The notes under the pieces were generated by a model. The model was not told the origin of the DNA and did not search any database. It saw only the letters and a program-made list of their open reading frames with translations. 64,000 bases of DNA, taken from positions 3,319,501 through 3,383,500 of the forward strand of contig NZ_CP062163.1 in NCBI RefSeq assembly GCF_014844095.1, written 5' to 3'. The DNA is from Brevibacillus sp. JNUCC-41 (lineage in GTDB: Bacteria > Bacillota > Bacilli > Bacillales > DSM-1321). The position numbers were made by a program, and so were the translations under genes. This document shows, one piece after another, positions 18,459 through 28,600 of the stretch. The stretch's first letter is position 1, and each line of letters opens with the position of its first letter.

Positions 18459-20306
18459 TTGAAATTAAGAGAAAATATTCGTAATATAGCCATCATTGCC
18501 CACGTTGACCATGGTAAAACGACGTTAGTGGATCAGTTGCTTAAACAATCTGGTACTTTCCGTGAAAATGAACATGTGGAAGAACGTGCGATGGATTCTA
18601 ATGCGATTGAAAAAGAACGCGGAATCACGATTCTTGCGAAAAATACAGCAGTTCAATACCAAGATACAAGAATCAATATTTTGGATACACCTGGTCATGC
18701 CGACTTTGGTGGTGAAGTGGAACGGATCATGAAAATGGTTGATGGCGTTCTACTTGTTGTTGATGCATATGAAGGCTGTATGCCACAAACTCGCTTCGTG
18801 TTGAAAAAAGCATTGGAACAAAAGATTACACCAATCGTTGTCGTGAACAAAATCGATAAAGATTCTGCACGTCCAAATGAAGTGGTAGATGAAGTAATTG
18901 ATTTATTCATCGAACTAGGAGCTGAAGAAGAACAGTTAGAGTTCCCAGTTGTCTTCACTTCAGGTATTGCTGGTACTGCAAGCTTGGATTCAGATCCTGC
19001 TAAACAAGAAAAAGACATGACCCCACTTTTCGAAACAATCGTCGAAACGATCCCAGCACCAATTGATAACTCAGATGAACCGCTTCAATTCCAAGTGGCT
19101 TTACTTGACTATAATGATTATGTAGGACGTATCGGGGTTGGCCGTGTATTCCGCGGTAAAATGCATGTAGGTCAACAAGTTTCATTAATGAAACTTGATG
19201 GGAAGGTTAAACAATTCCGAGTAACGAAAATCTTTGGTTATATTGGCTTGAAGAAAGTTGAAATCCAAGAAGCCGTTGCCGGTGATTTAATTGCCGTTTC
19301 TGGTATGGAGGATATTAACGTAGGGGAAACGGTTTGTCCGACTGAACATCCTGAAGCCCTGCCTATCCTGCGTATTGACGAGCCAACATTACAAATGACT
19401 TTCCTTGTAAATAACAGCCCATTCGCAGGTCGTGAAGGTAAATTCGTTACAGCTCGTAAAATCGAAGAGCGTTTAAGAAACCAATTACAGACGGATGTCA
19501 GCTTAAGAGTCGAAAATACTGATTCTCCGGATGTCTGGATTGTTTCAGGCCGTGGGGAGCTTCACCTTTCCATCCTGATCGAAAATATGAGACGTGAAGG
19601 TTATGAACTTCAAGTTTCTAAACCGGAAGTTATCGTTCGTTTGATTGATGGTGTCCGTTGTGAGCCAGTTGAACGTGTACAAATCGACGTACCTGAGGAG
19701 CACACTGGTTCAATCATGGAATCAATGGGAGCCCGTAAAGGTGAATTGTTGGATATGATCAATAGCGGAAGCGGCCAAGTTCGTTTACTGTTCACGATCC
19801 CAGCTCGCGGACTTATTGGATATTCAACTGAGTTCTTAACGATTACACGTGGATATGGTATCATGAACCACTCATTTGACAGCTACCAACCAATGGCACA
19901 AGGTCAAGTCGGCGGAAGACGTCAAGGTGTACTTGTTTCCATGGAATCAGGAAAAACTACACAATATGGTATTATGCAAGTAGAAGACCGTGGGGTTATT
20001 TTCGTTGAGCCAGGTACGGATATTTATGAAGGCATGATTGTCGGGGAACATAACCGTGATAGCGATTTGACTGTCAATATCGTTAAAGCGAAACAAATGA
20101 CAAATATGCGTTCAGCAAATAAAGACCAAACTTCTTCCATGAAAAAACCAAGAATCATGTCACTTGAAGAAGCTCTAGAATATTTGAATGATGACGAGTA
20201 CTGTGAAGTAACTCCGGATTCAATCCGTCTTCGTAAAAAAATTCTTGATAAAAACGAACGTGAAAGAGCAGCTAAAAGAAAAAAAGTTGCTGTTGAAGAA
20301 AAATAA
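18459..20306 (+). CDS. typA: Ribosome-associated translational GTPase TypA/BipA
   Basis: EF-G-like GTPase that binds the ribosome and aids 50S assembly and growth in the cold. About 615 aa. G1 HVDHGKTTLVD near residue 18, G2 region ERGITI, G3 DTPGHADFGGE, G4 NKIDKDSARP. EF-G-like domains and the BipA-specific C-terminal domain follow (RGLIGYSTEFLT, GRRQGVLVSMESG). I choose TTG 18459, 8 nt after AGGAG, giving MKLRENIRNIAIIAH; the longer frame from 18420 starts next to the promoter. Corresponds to YlaG in B. subtilis. Confidence 0.95.
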   Translation: MKLRENIRNIAIIAHVDHGKTTLVDQLLKQSGTFRENEHVEERAMDSNAIEKERGITILAKNTAVQYQDTRINILDTPGHADFGGEVERIMKMVDGVLLVVDAYEGCMPQTRFVLKKALEQKITPIVVVNKIDKDSARPNEVVDEVIDLFIELGAEEEQLEFPVVFTSGIAGTASLDSDPAKQEKDMTPLFETIVETIPAPIDNSDEPLQFQVALLDYNDYVGRIGVGRVFRGKMHVGQQVSLMKLDGKVKQFRVTKIFGYIGLKKVEIQEAVAGDLIAVSGMEDINVGETVCPTEHPEALPILRIDEPTLQMTFLVNNSPFAGREGKFVTARKIEERLRNQLQTDVSLRVENTDSPDVWIVSGRGELHLSILIENMRREGYELQVSKPEVIVRLIDGVRCEPVERVQIDVPEEHTGSIMESMGARKGELLDMINSGSGQVRLLFTIPARGLIGYSTEFLTITRGYGIMNHSFDSYQPMAQGQVGGRRQGVLVSMESGKTTQYGIMQVEDRGVIFVEPGTDIYEGMIVGEHNRDSDLTVNIVKAKQMTNMRSANKDQTSSMKKPRIMSLEEALEYLNDDEYCEVTPDSIRLRKKILDKNERERAAKRKKVAVEEK

Positions 20307-20328
20307 ATAGCAAGAGGAGGAGAAAAGA

Positions 20329-20637
20329 TTGGATATCCAAGAGCGATTATCATTTTTTGCAGCATTGTACAGAGTGGATGAAAATCCTGAAGCGGGAATG
20401 TGGTATTTATATTTGACGGTCTTTGGATTATGCATCCTTGTATATCAGTTAGGTTTTGCCAAAAAGTTACCTTTGCTAAAAAATGTGGTCATTTATGTGG
20501 TAATGGCACTTGGATGTACCCTTCTTTCTTTCTTTGCGGTGTTTCTTCCTATGGGGGAAGCATTAGTCATCGCTTCGCTTGTTCTGGGGATTTATCGATT
20601 CCGTCTTCATAATTCGAGAAAAGAAGAACAGGCTTAA
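20329..20637 (+). CDS. ylaH: Membrane protein YlaH-like
   Basis: 102 aa with three hydrophobic segments (about residues 25-43, 50-70 and 73-90) and a charged C-terminal tail NSRKEEQA. Role unknown; family and place after typA agree with YlaH. TTG start, AGGAGGAG about 7 nt ahead. Confidence 0.85.
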   Translation: MDIQERLSFFAALYRVDENPEAGMWYLYLTVFGLCILVYQLGFAKKLPLLKNVVIYVVMALGCTLLSFFAVFLPMGEALVIASLVLGIYRFRLHNSRKEEQA

Positions 20638-20638
20638 G

Positions 20639-20926
20639 ATGATGAAATCATTACAAGATGCTATATACAATTGGTTGACGATCAAAGTTGTCTGTGATGC
20701 AAGGCCTGATGATACAGCAGCACGTGATACAGAAATGTTTTTCATGCAGATGCTGAAAGATGATCATCAGGTGATAATCGATTCGGTTTCAAAAACAGAA
20801 CCTTTTTATTTCGTCGAGTATCTTTTGGGGGACGAAATGAAAAAGCAACGCTATCCGATTGAATTAATTGATATCATGTTAGACCAAATACAGTTGGAGC
20901 CAGAAAAGTATAAAAATATCGAGTAA
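20639..20926 (+). CDS. Conserved hypothetical soluble protein
   Basis: I do not recognise this gene. 95 aa (94 if the second ATG, 20642, is used), acidic, no membrane segment. It reads SLQDAIYNWLTIKVV at the N-terminus and ends with a helix around IELIDIMLDQIQLEP. Its start lies one base after the ylaH stop and only a weak AGG stands ahead, so it is probably translated by coupling to ylaH. A strong terminator follows within 5 nt. Codon use looks like its neighbours. Confidence 0.75.
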   Translation: MMKSLQDAIYNWLTIKVVCDARPDDTAARDTEMFFMQMLKDDHQVIIDSVSKTEPFYFVEYLLGDEMKKQRYPIELIDIMLDQIQLEPEKYKNIE

Positions 20927-20930
20927 TGAT

Positions 20931-20967
20931 AAAAAAGGACCGTGCGAAATGCGCACGGTCCTTTTTT
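20931..20967. terminator. Bidirectional terminator
   Basis: GGACCGTGCG pairs with CGCACGGTCC; six A before and six T after. It ends the typA-ylaH transcript and, read on the other strand, the ylaI unit. Confidence 0.93.
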
Positions 20968-21397
20968 ATATTGCTTTGGGGAGGGAAAGTCCGTAAAAAA
21001 GATGTAAGATTGTCCACAAAAAGAAAGCTGTCAAATCAGAAGGAAGGACAGCTTCTGTTTTCGACAGCGCCGATAATGGGAAGTAAAGCATGATTGCCGG
21101 AATGATCGTGAAAAAGGCAAGTGTGTATTTGTTCCAATTCCTGAAAATCTTCAAAGGACGAAGAATATAAATGTAACTGAACGTAATTGCCAGTGAGAAA
21201 AGGAGATGGAAAAAGAACAATGTTGCCTCACTCCAGGAGACAGCCCCGATTACAGGAAGGAAATCCACATTCAATAGGAGCTTATACACTTGTTTACCGG
21301 AAAACATTTCGACCCACTTCATTATCAATCCAAGCAGAATTCCATTGATGAGACCAATCAGGGAAACTTTATAATGTATTCTACCATTCATCTTCAT
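20966..21397 (-). CDS. Four-helix membrane protein of unknown function
   Basis: About 143 aa with four hydrophobic segments (near residues 10-28, 45-75 as two, 88-108 and 118-138 by eye). It resembles YqhR-type small membrane proteins only in layout; I do not assign a family. The start is taken at ATG 21397, inside the end of ylaI (stop at 21381), so it is coupled to ylaI; ATG 21391 is the alternative. No strong ribosome site is seen. Longer in-frame starts would run deep into ylaI. Confidence 0.7.
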   Translation of the reverse strand: MKMNGRIHYKVSLIGLINGILLGLIMKWVEMFSGKQVYKLLLNVDFLPVIGAVSWSEATLFFFHLLFSLAITFSYIYILRPLKIFRNWNKYTLAFFTIIPAIMLYFPLSALSKTEAVLPSDLTAFFLWTILHLFYGLSLPKAI

Positions 21398-21581
21398 TTT
21401 TGATTGTCCGGTAAAGACGGAAGTTCCCGGTTGCAATCCGTTCGTTCGTACGCTCTTCTATGCGTTGGTTGCATGTATTGCACATATAGGTATGTATAGG
21501 GCGGTTGCGAAGTTTCTTAGCTTCTGGGCTATCATCAGGTATAGATTCAATTTGATCGCATATTACACATTTAACCTTCAT
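21381..21581 (-). CDS. ylaI: Zinc-ribbon-like protein YlaI
   Basis: 66 aa. Two Cys pairs, CVIC near residues 5-8 and CNTC near 34-37, suggest one structural zinc. The KLRNRPIHTYMCNTCNQRI core fits the YlaI (DUF2197) family as I remember it. Function unknown. Its end overlaps the following membrane-protein gene. Confidence 0.88.
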   Translation of the reverse strand: MKVKCVICDQIESIPDDSPEAKKLRNRPIHTYMCNTCNQRIEERTNERIATGNFRLYRTIKNEDEW

Positions 21582-21706
21582 ATTAGTTGAACCTCACTTC
21601 AATTTGAATATGCTTTTAAGTATACCAATATTTTTATGGTAAAACGAGGATAAAGTGAAACTAACATATGAACGATAACGATACTTGGTTCATGGTGGAT
21701 AAAGAC

Positions 21707-21730
21707 AAAAACCCGAAGATTGACTTCGGG
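21707..21730 (-). terminator. Terminator of ylaJ
   Basis: On the minus strand CCCGAAG pairs with CTTCGGG around a 5-nt loop, followed by five T and G. It lies just downstream of the ylaJ stop at 21741. Confidence 0.85.
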
Positions 21731-21740
21731 TTAGGAATAT

Positions 21741-22340
21741 TCATTCTTTAAAGTGATTCGATTGATCATTTTGCTCTTTATCGAGTTCTTTTCTTTCCGT
21801 TTCATCGTCAAGTTTATTTTTTTCCTTTTCAATGCTCTTGGACGGAGTCGGGGTTAAAATATCACCAGGAACCTCAGGAATGACCCGACTTGTGATGTCA
21901 GCCAGTTCATTTAGTATCCCTGTTACCGGTTTACCGTCTTTAATGTCTCTGGCCACCTCCCTGATCCGCTCATTAATATCCGGGTCAGCGACGATGAGGG
22001 CATTTGCGCCATAAGGATCATGTTTTAAAGTTTCTCCAACTGAGTACTTTATCGTTCCGACCTGTGAACGCTCAATATCTTGGTCGATATCTATTCCGAC
22101 GATGGCATATTTGCCAAGTACGACTGCGGTGGCATCGTTCACCTCAGGAATGGATTTAGCTAAACCGGTGAGTCTTTCCGCTGTTTGCTGACCTGTATTT
22201 CTGTCTGCTTCCTCAATGGTCGAGTTATTGACTTTCGTTAAATTGTTTTTCGCATTATTTTCGGACACTTCATTTTTATTATCCATTGAGCAACCTGTCA
22301 TCAATAGAACAGCAGCGAGCGACAACATGAATTTTTGCAA
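21741..22340 (-). CDS. ylaJ: Sporulation lipoprotein, YhcN/YlaJ family
   Basis: 199 aa. A signal peptide with lipobox LMTGC (Cys near residue 17), an Asn-rich spacer, the YhcN/YlaJ domain (LAKSIPEVNDATAVVLGKYA, then a DPYGANALIVADPD repeat) and a highly charged Lys/Glu tail. Members are found in spore membranes and linked to germination. TTG start at 22340 has AAGGAGG about 7 nt ahead. The 267 nt up to ylaK must contain two divergent promoters. Confidence 0.88.
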   Translation of the reverse strand: MQKFMLSLAAVLLMTGCSMDNKNEVSENNAKNNLTKVNNSTIEEADRNTGQQTAERLTGLAKSIPEVNDATAVVLGKYAIVGIDIDQDIERSQVGTIKYSVGETLKHDPYGANALIVADPDINERIREVARDIKDGKPVTGILNELADITSRVIPEVPGDILTPTPSKSIEKEKNKLDDETERKELDKEQNDQSNHFKE

Positions 22341-22607
22341 TGTGCAGCCTCCTTAACGTTTTTTGTAGGTTCCAGCCTTTCCACCAATGACCAGGTCTGA
22401 TTCAGGTAAGTATTAAATGCAGCTAAACATATTGTCATCAATGTAGGGGATAGCATTTTTTGCTGGAAGTTTTCTTTATAGTCTGTAAATGTTCTTCTAT
22501 CTTTATGCAAAGGAACATATATTTTATCAACAGTCTCGTCCGCTACATAACTTCTGAGTGTAGTAAATGGTAAGGCATATCCTAAAGAGCAGGCAGGAGG
22601 CGTCATA

Positions 22608-23939
22608 TTGGGGAAAAAAATCTATGTTTTAGATACGAATGTCCTGTTGCAGGATCCGTACTCGATTTATTCATTCGAAGATAATGAAGTTGTCATTCCG
22701 GCAGTCGTATTAGAAGAATTGGATTCGAAAAAACGGTATATGGATGAAATCGGAAGAAACGCCAGGCAAGTATCGAAATTGATCGATGGCTTTCGTGAAA
22801 AAGGGAAGCTTCATCAGAGCATTCCGCTTCATAATGGAGGCAGCATAAGGATTGAACTCAACCACCGTTCATTTCATAAGCTCCAGGAAATTTTTGTGGA
22901 GAAAACGAATGATAACAGGATATTGGCAGTCGCGAAAAACTTATCCTTGGAAGAAGAGACGAAGGAAGATGGAAAAACGGTCATTTTGGTAAGTAAAGAT
23001 ACTCTCGTCAGGGTTAAAGCTGATGCCATCGGACTTGAGGCAGAGGACTTTTTAAATGATCGTGTCGTAGAACTGGACCATATATACGCTGGGCACAAAG
23101 AAGTGTTTGTATCGATTGATAATCTGAATAAGTTTTATGAAAAAAGTTTTCTGGGACTGGAGGAACTGACAAAGGATTCATATTATCCAAATCAATTCCT
23201 GTTGATGAAGGACACGCTGGGGAGTTCAGCTTCTGCGATTGGGATAGTGGATGAGAACTGCAGGCTAGTCAAGAAATTGATGTATGAAGGGGAACATATT
23301 TGGGGAATTAAACCGAGAAATGTCCAGCAGACGATGGCCCTTGATTTATTGCTTCGTTCGAATACCAAGCTTGTGACGCTCATCGGTAAGGCGGGGACAG
23401 GCAAGACTTTATTGGCATTGGCTACTGGATTGATGCAAACTGAAGATTTGTCACAATATAAGAAACTTCTGGTTGCCAGGCCGATTGTTCCTGTCGGTAA
23501 AGATATTGGTTATCTGCCAGGGGAAAAAGAAGAAAAATTAAGACCTTGGATGCAGCCTATTTTCGATAATCTCCAATTTTTGTTCAATACGAAAAAACCT
23601 GGGGAATTGGATGCCATTTTAGCTGGCATGAGTTCAATTGAAGTGGAAGCCCTGACCTATATCAGGGGAAGGAGCATCCCGGATCAGTTCATCATCATCG
23701 ATGAAGCGCAGAACTTAACAAAACATGAGGTCAAGACCATCTTGACGAGAGTCGGGGAGCGGAGCAAAATTGTATTAATGGGGGATCCGGAGCAAATAGA
23801 TCACCCTTATTTAGATGAATATAATAATGGTTTGACCTATGTGGTGGAAAAATTCAAGACGGAACGCATTGCCGGGCATGTTAAATTGATAAAAGGGGAA
23901 AGATCTGGATTGGCCCAACTCGCAGCTACGCTTTTATAA
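22608..23939 (+). CDS. ylaK: PhoH family ATPase with PIN domain (PhoH2)
   Basis: 443 aa. An N-terminal PIN-like nuclease domain begins YVLDTNVLLQDP and includes VVLEELDSKK and NDNRILAVA; acidic residues fit a metal-dependent RNase site. The C-terminal PhoH ATPase has Walker A GKAGTGKT near residue 262 and Walker B FIIIDEAQN. PhoH2 proteins studied in other bacteria unwind and cut RNA; the cellular role here is inferred. TTG start with AGGAGG 7 nt ahead. Confidence 0.92.
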   Translation: MGKKIYVLDTNVLLQDPYSIYSFEDNEVVIPAVVLEELDSKKRYMDEIGRNARQVSKLIDGFREKGKLHQSIPLHNGGSIRIELNHRSFHKLQEIFVEKTNDNRILAVAKNLSLEEETKEDGKTVILVSKDTLVRVKADAIGLEAEDFLNDRVVELDHIYAGHKEVFVSIDNLNKFYEKSFLGLEELTKDSYYPNQFLLMKDTLGSSASAIGIVDENCRLVKKLMYEGEHIWGIKPRNVQQTMALDLLLRSNTKLVTLIGKAGTGKTLLALATGLMQTEDLSQYKKLLVARPIVPVGKDIGYLPGEKEEKLRPWMQPIFDNLQFLFNTKKPGELDAILAGMSSIEVEALTYIRGRSIPDQFIIIDEAQNLTKHEVKTILTRVGERSKIVLMGDPEQIDHPYLDEYNNGLTYVVEKFKTERIAGHVKLIKGERSGLAQLAATLL

Positions 23940-23940
23940 T

Positions 23941-23970
23941 CCATCGGCAAGGGATGTCCCTTGCCGATGG
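23941..23970. terminator. Perfect hairpin after ylaK without a T-run
   Basis: CCATCGGCAAGGGA and TCCCTTGCCGATGG are perfect 14-nt arms around a TG centre, 1 nt after the ylaK stop. No T-tract follows on either strand, so it may be a weak or factor-assisted terminator, or an mRNA-end stabiliser between two convergent genes. Confidence 0.6.
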
Positions 23971-24003
23971 CTCTGAAGTTTTCGGTGAAGAATGGACTAA
24001 GTC

Positions 24004-24507
24004 TTATTTAACAGTGAAAGACCGCACATTTTTTATCGGATCATTGATATTGGAAGCGTCCCCGAAATAAATTTCCATAGGGCCGCCCTCAGATATTTTA
24101 AGTGGCTTTCCATCCTTGGAAAAGCCCAGGAAAAATTCAAGTGCCGTTTCCAACGGGAATGTAAGCTCCTCATCATCGGTTGTAACGATGACTTCAGTTA
24201 CCCCATTTTCTGGTTCGGCATTTTTTAAAAAAGGTTCAAAAGGGATGCCGAAAGTCCCTTCCAGCAATCTTTGCTTCTCGAACTTTCGTTCCGTTTTTAT
24301 TGTGGGCGGCATTATTGCGCCTTCCTGTATTTCTTTTTGCCAATGTTTGGAGGCGGCAATCGTATATTCTTCTAATTCATTGACTTGGACTCTTTCAGCG
24401 TGGAAATATGTATCAATTTCAACTTTACGGTCGTCAAAAATCCATACTCCAGGATCTAGGGTAATTGGATATTTCACTTTTCCGTTTATAAATACGATAG
24501 GTTCCAA
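24004..24507 (-). CDS. ylaL: YlaL-like conserved protein
   Basis: About 167 aa, soluble, unknown function. N-terminal MEPIVFINGKVKYPITLDPGVW, an FDDRKVE strand and acidic C-terminal repeats. The name follows place between ylaK and ylaN in B. subtilis order. I choose TTG 24507, 9 nt after AAAGGA on the minus strand; ATG 24516 touches that site. Confidence 0.75.
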   Translation of the reverse strand: MEPIVFINGKVKYPITLDPGVWIFDDRKVEIDTYFHAERVQVNELEEYTIAASKHWQKEIQEGAIMPPTIKTERKFEKQRLLEGTFGIPFEPFLKNAEPENGVTEVIVTTDDEELTFPLETALEFFLGFSKDGKPLKISEGGPMEIYFGDASNINDPIKNVRSFTVK

Positions 24508-24728
24508 ATATCTCATTCCTTTCTGTTGCTCTTTAATGATTATAATCAATTATAATTGAAATGTCACATCTACACGATGGTGAACAATTTCCATGGCTTG
24601 ATATATTCATTTGAGGGGTGGGAGTGATATCCCGATGGCAAATTGTTTGTCAATGTCCTTGCTTTTTCACAAAACTAAAGGTAGAATTTAGAGATAAGAT
24701 TTAATCGCTCTGAGCGGGGGGATTTAAC

Positions 24729-25010
24729 ATGGCATCTGATATGCTTGTCAATCATCGAGAAAAAGCTTATGCTTTATTAAAAGCAGATGCTGACAAGATT
24801 CTAAAACTGATAAAAGTTCAAATGGAAAATCTCACTATGCCTCAATGTCCTTTATATGAAGAGGTACTTGATACACAAATGTTCGGCCTATCAAGAGAAA
24901 TTGATTTTGCCGTACGCTTAGGTTTGGTAGAGGAAACCGAAGGTAAATCCCTTTTGGAGGCCCTTGAACAAGAATTGTCAGTTTTGCATGAAGCATCATT
25001 AAAAAAATAA
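24729..25010 (+). CDS. ylaN: YlaN, iron-dependent modulator of Fur
   Basis: 93 aa helical protein. [20 protein letters not shown] and [21 protein letters not shown] are hallmarks of the YlaN family. YlaN is needed for iron homeostasis in B. subtilis and S. aureus and is reported to bind iron and relieve Fur repression. ATG 24729 is preceded by GAGCGGGGG. A terminator follows at once. Confidence 0.92.
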   Translation: MASDMLVNHREKAYALLKADADKILKLIKVQMENLTMPQCPLYEEVLDTQMFGLSREIDFAVRLGLVEETEGKSLLEALEQELSVLHEASLKK

Positions 25011-25025
25011 TAGATAAAACATACT

Positions 25026-25061
25026 AACTCAAACAAATCTCGATGATTGTTTGAGTTTTTT
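25026..25061 (+). terminator. Terminator of ylaN
   Basis: AACTCAAACAA pairs perfectly with TTGTTTGAGTT (11 bp), 10-nt loop, then a T-run. Confidence 0.88.
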
Positions 25062-25383
25062 ATTTATGTACATAATTAATTGATAGTGTTATACTATATT
25101 CAATAGTGACATACTAATTAATCCGTAGAAGTTCAATTGTGTTTTTTTATTTTTGTTTTTATTATTTTTTGAATTTTCAATGTAATGTTTAATGGTTATA
25201 TTCAGATTTCAAATTTCTCTATCAATCATTAAATATGTGGGATTTTTTTAATCGAATGCCGTTGATTAACAATGGGACGTTAGTCGGAAAGGCAGAGCTA
25301 ATTCCTTGTTTTTATATACGAATATATGTAATTTTTTATTTTTTTATTGTATTCAGTTAATTTTAGTATTATGGTTATATTAA
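25062..25383. other. AT-rich gap where ftsW lies in B. subtilis
   Basis: In B. subtilis ftsW sits between ylaN and pycA. Here there is only very AT-rich sequence with no frame that resembles FtsW and no frame with a ribosome site. I see no remnant of the gene. Confidence 0.6.
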
Positions 25384-25644
25384 TTGAATGTTAAGTCAAA
25401 TCGATAATATATTATTATAGCTAAATTTTCATTTGCTAATGGTGTAAGGCTCTTTTTAGTCTCTATAGGATGTAAAAAACGAAAATATAAAATATATCGA
25501 AATAATTACATCCGCGATAAAATGAGCTTGATCAGGATGGTCTCCTTGGTTGGGATATAAATTCTTGAATAAAAAGTGGTGAAAGTCTTTCACGCTTTTT
25601 TTCTATATATTCAATAAAAATACATATTGATTAGGGTGGTAGCA
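25384..25644 (+). promoter_or_regulatory. pycA promoter and structured leader
   Basis: A plausible promoter is TTGAAT (25384-25389), 18 bp, TATATT (25408-25413). The predicted leader of about 225 nt contains an 8-bp pair GGATGTAA ... TTACATCC (about 25468-25514). A terminator-like hairpin at 25571-25602 (AAAAAG, GTGAAA/TTTCAC, CTTTTTTT) ends only about 43 nt before the pycA start. That spacing leaves little room for a promoter after it, so transcription through this hairpin may be controlled. I recognise no known riboswitch. Confidence 0.5.
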
Positions 25645-28600
25645 ATGGGGAAACGTATAGAAAAAGTACTTGCGGCAAATCGTGGAGAAATAGCGATACG
25701 GATTTTTCGGGCATGTACGGAATTAGACATTCACACAGTTGCAATCTATTCAAAGGAAGATTATGGTTCTTATCACCGATATAAAGCGGATGAGGCATAT
25801 TTGGTTGGGGAAGGCAAAAAACCGATTGATGCATACCTGGATATTGAAGGCATAATTGCGATCGCCAAAATGAGCGGAGTCGATGCGATTCATCCCGGTT
25901 ATGGTTTTCTTTCAGAAAATATTGAATTTGCGAAACGCTGTGAGGAAGAAGGCATAATCTTCATCGGACCAGAATCAAGACACCTAGATATGTTTGGTGA
26001 CAAAGTAAAAGCCAGAACACAAGCTGAACTGGCTGATATTCCGGTTATCCCTGGTAGCGATGGACCGGTGACCAGTGTTGAAGAAGTAAAGGAATTTGGT
26101 GAACAATACGGCTTTCCAATTATCATAAAAGCCTCTTTAGGCGGCGGCGGGCGCGGAATGCGGATTGTCGAAAAAATCGAAGAAGTTGAAGAGGCTTATG
26201 ATCGCGCAAAATCAGAAGCTAAAGCAGCTTTTGGTAATGATGAAGTCTATGTAGAGAGATTCATTCAAAACCCGAAGCATATAGAAGTTCAGATTTTGGC
26301 TGATACTCATGGAAATATCGTCCATTTATATGAACGTGACTGTTCCGTTCAGAGACGGCATCAAAAAGTTGTGGAAGTGGCACCTTCCGTTTCCCTTTCC
26401 GAGGATTTAAGGGAAAGGATTTGTGAGGCAGCCGTCAAGTTGGCAAAAAATATTGATTATGTAAACGCCGGTACGGTCGAATTCCTTGTCGCAAATGGCG
26501 AATTTTACTTTATTGAAGTCAATCCACGGGTCCAGGTTGAGCATACCATTACTGAAATGATTACGGGCATTGATATCGTTCAATCCCAAATAATGGTAGC
26601 GGAAGGGCATGAACTCCATGGCAAAAAGATCGGGATTCCCGAACAGTCAGGAATCAAAACACATGGATATGCGATTCAATCACGGGTGACGACTGAGGAT
26701 CCATTGAATAATTTCATGCCTGATACCGGGAAAATGATGGTTTACCGTTCCGGTGGGGGGTTCGGTGTTCGTCTGGACGCTGGTAATGGGTTCCAAGGTG
26801 CGGTCATCACACCATATTATGATTCACTTCTCGTTAAACTTTCAACACATGCGCTTTCATTTGAACAGGCTGCATCAAAAATGGTGCGTAACCTAAAGGA
26901 ATTCAGGATTCGTGGAATCAAAACGAATATTCCATTCCTTGAAAATGTTGTAAAACATGAGAATTTCATTAATGGTGAATACGATACTTCCTTTATTGAT
27001 TCAACACCGGAACTATTTACGTTCCCGGTCCGAAAAGACCGTGGGACAAAAATGCTTTCATATATCGGAAATGTGACCGTGAATGGATTCCCGGGAGTAG
27101 AGAAAAAGAAAAAACCTGTTTTTGATCCAGCTCCAATTCCGAATGTTGATGGCCTGCCGCTTATCTCGGGTACAAAAAATATACTTGAAGAGCAAGGTGC
27201 AGAGGGACTGGTCAATTGGATCAAAGAACAGAAAGAGGTATTGATCACCGATACGACTTTCCGCGATGCACATCAATCTTTACTTGCGACGAGAATCAGG
27301 TCGAAAGATATCCTTGATATCGCTGAGCCTACAGCAAAACTACTTCCTGATTTATTTTCAATGGAAATGTGGGGCGGGGCAACTTTTGATGTCGCATATC
27401 GATTCTTGAAAGAAGATCCATGGGACAGGCTGATCAGTTTCAGGAAAAAAGCACCTAATGTCCTATTACAAATGCTTTTAAGGGCTTCAAATGCAGTTGG
27501 TTATAAAAATTACCCTGATAATGTCATTCGTGAATTCGTAGAGAAATCAGCGGGTGCAGGCATTGATGTTTTCCGTATCTTCGACAGTTTAAATTGGGTT
27601 AAAGGGATGGAATTGGCCATTGATGCAGTTCGTCAATCCGGCAAAATTGCGGAAGCGGCCATTTGTTATACAGGGGATTTGAATGATCCATCACGCAGCA
27701 AGTATAATATCGACTACTATAAAAATATGGCCGTGGAATTAGAACATGCCGGTGCCCATATTTTAGCGATCAAGGATATGGCAGGCCTCTTGAAACCTGA
27801 TGCTGCTTACCGCCTTGTATCGGAACTGAAAGAAACGACATCACTTCCGATCCATCTGCATACTCATGATACAAGCGGAAATGGAATTTACATGTATTCG
27901 AAAGCGATCGAAGCTGGTGTGGATATCGTTGATACGGCGATTGGTTCTTTAGCTGGACTGACTTCGCAGCCAAGTGTACAAACACTTCATTATGCGCTGG
28001 AGGGGTCAAGCAGACAGCCTAAATTGAAAGTCGATTCACTAGAGCGTTTAGGAGAATATTGGGGAGAGGTCAGGAAATTCTATCATGACTTCGAAAGCGG
28101 CATGAATGCTCCTCATACCGAAGTATACAAACACGAAATGCCGGGCGGTCAATATAGCAATTTACAGCAGCAAGCCAAAGCAGTGGGGTTGGGGGACCGC
28201 TGGCATGAAGTTAAAGAAATGTACCAGCGTGTCAATGTAATGTTCGGAGATATCGTTAAAGTAACTCCTTCATCCAAAGTTGTTGGGGACATGGCTTTAT
28301 TCATGGTACAAAATAACCTGTCTGAAGAAGATGTTCTGACAAAAGGCAAATCCATCGATTTCCCTGATTCAGTCATAGAGTTATTCGAAGGCTATCTAGG
28401 TCAGCCAGTTGGAGGATTCCCTAAAGAGCTTCAGGAAGTTATCCTGAAAGGGAAGAAACCTATAACAGTAAGACCGGGTGAATTATTGGAAGAAGTGGAT
28501 TTTGCAGCTCTTAAAGAAGAATTATTCAAGGAATTGGGACGTGCAGTCACTGATTTCGATGTGCTTGCATATGCCCTATATCCAAAAGTATTCTTGGACT

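Noticed and set aside
22301..22606. A 101-codon minus-strand frame in the ylaJ-ylaK gap with a somewhat protein-like middle
   Set aside because: No ribosome site at any start; its 5' end overlaps the ylaK ribosome site and its 3' end overlaps ylaJ; the gap is needed for two promoters.
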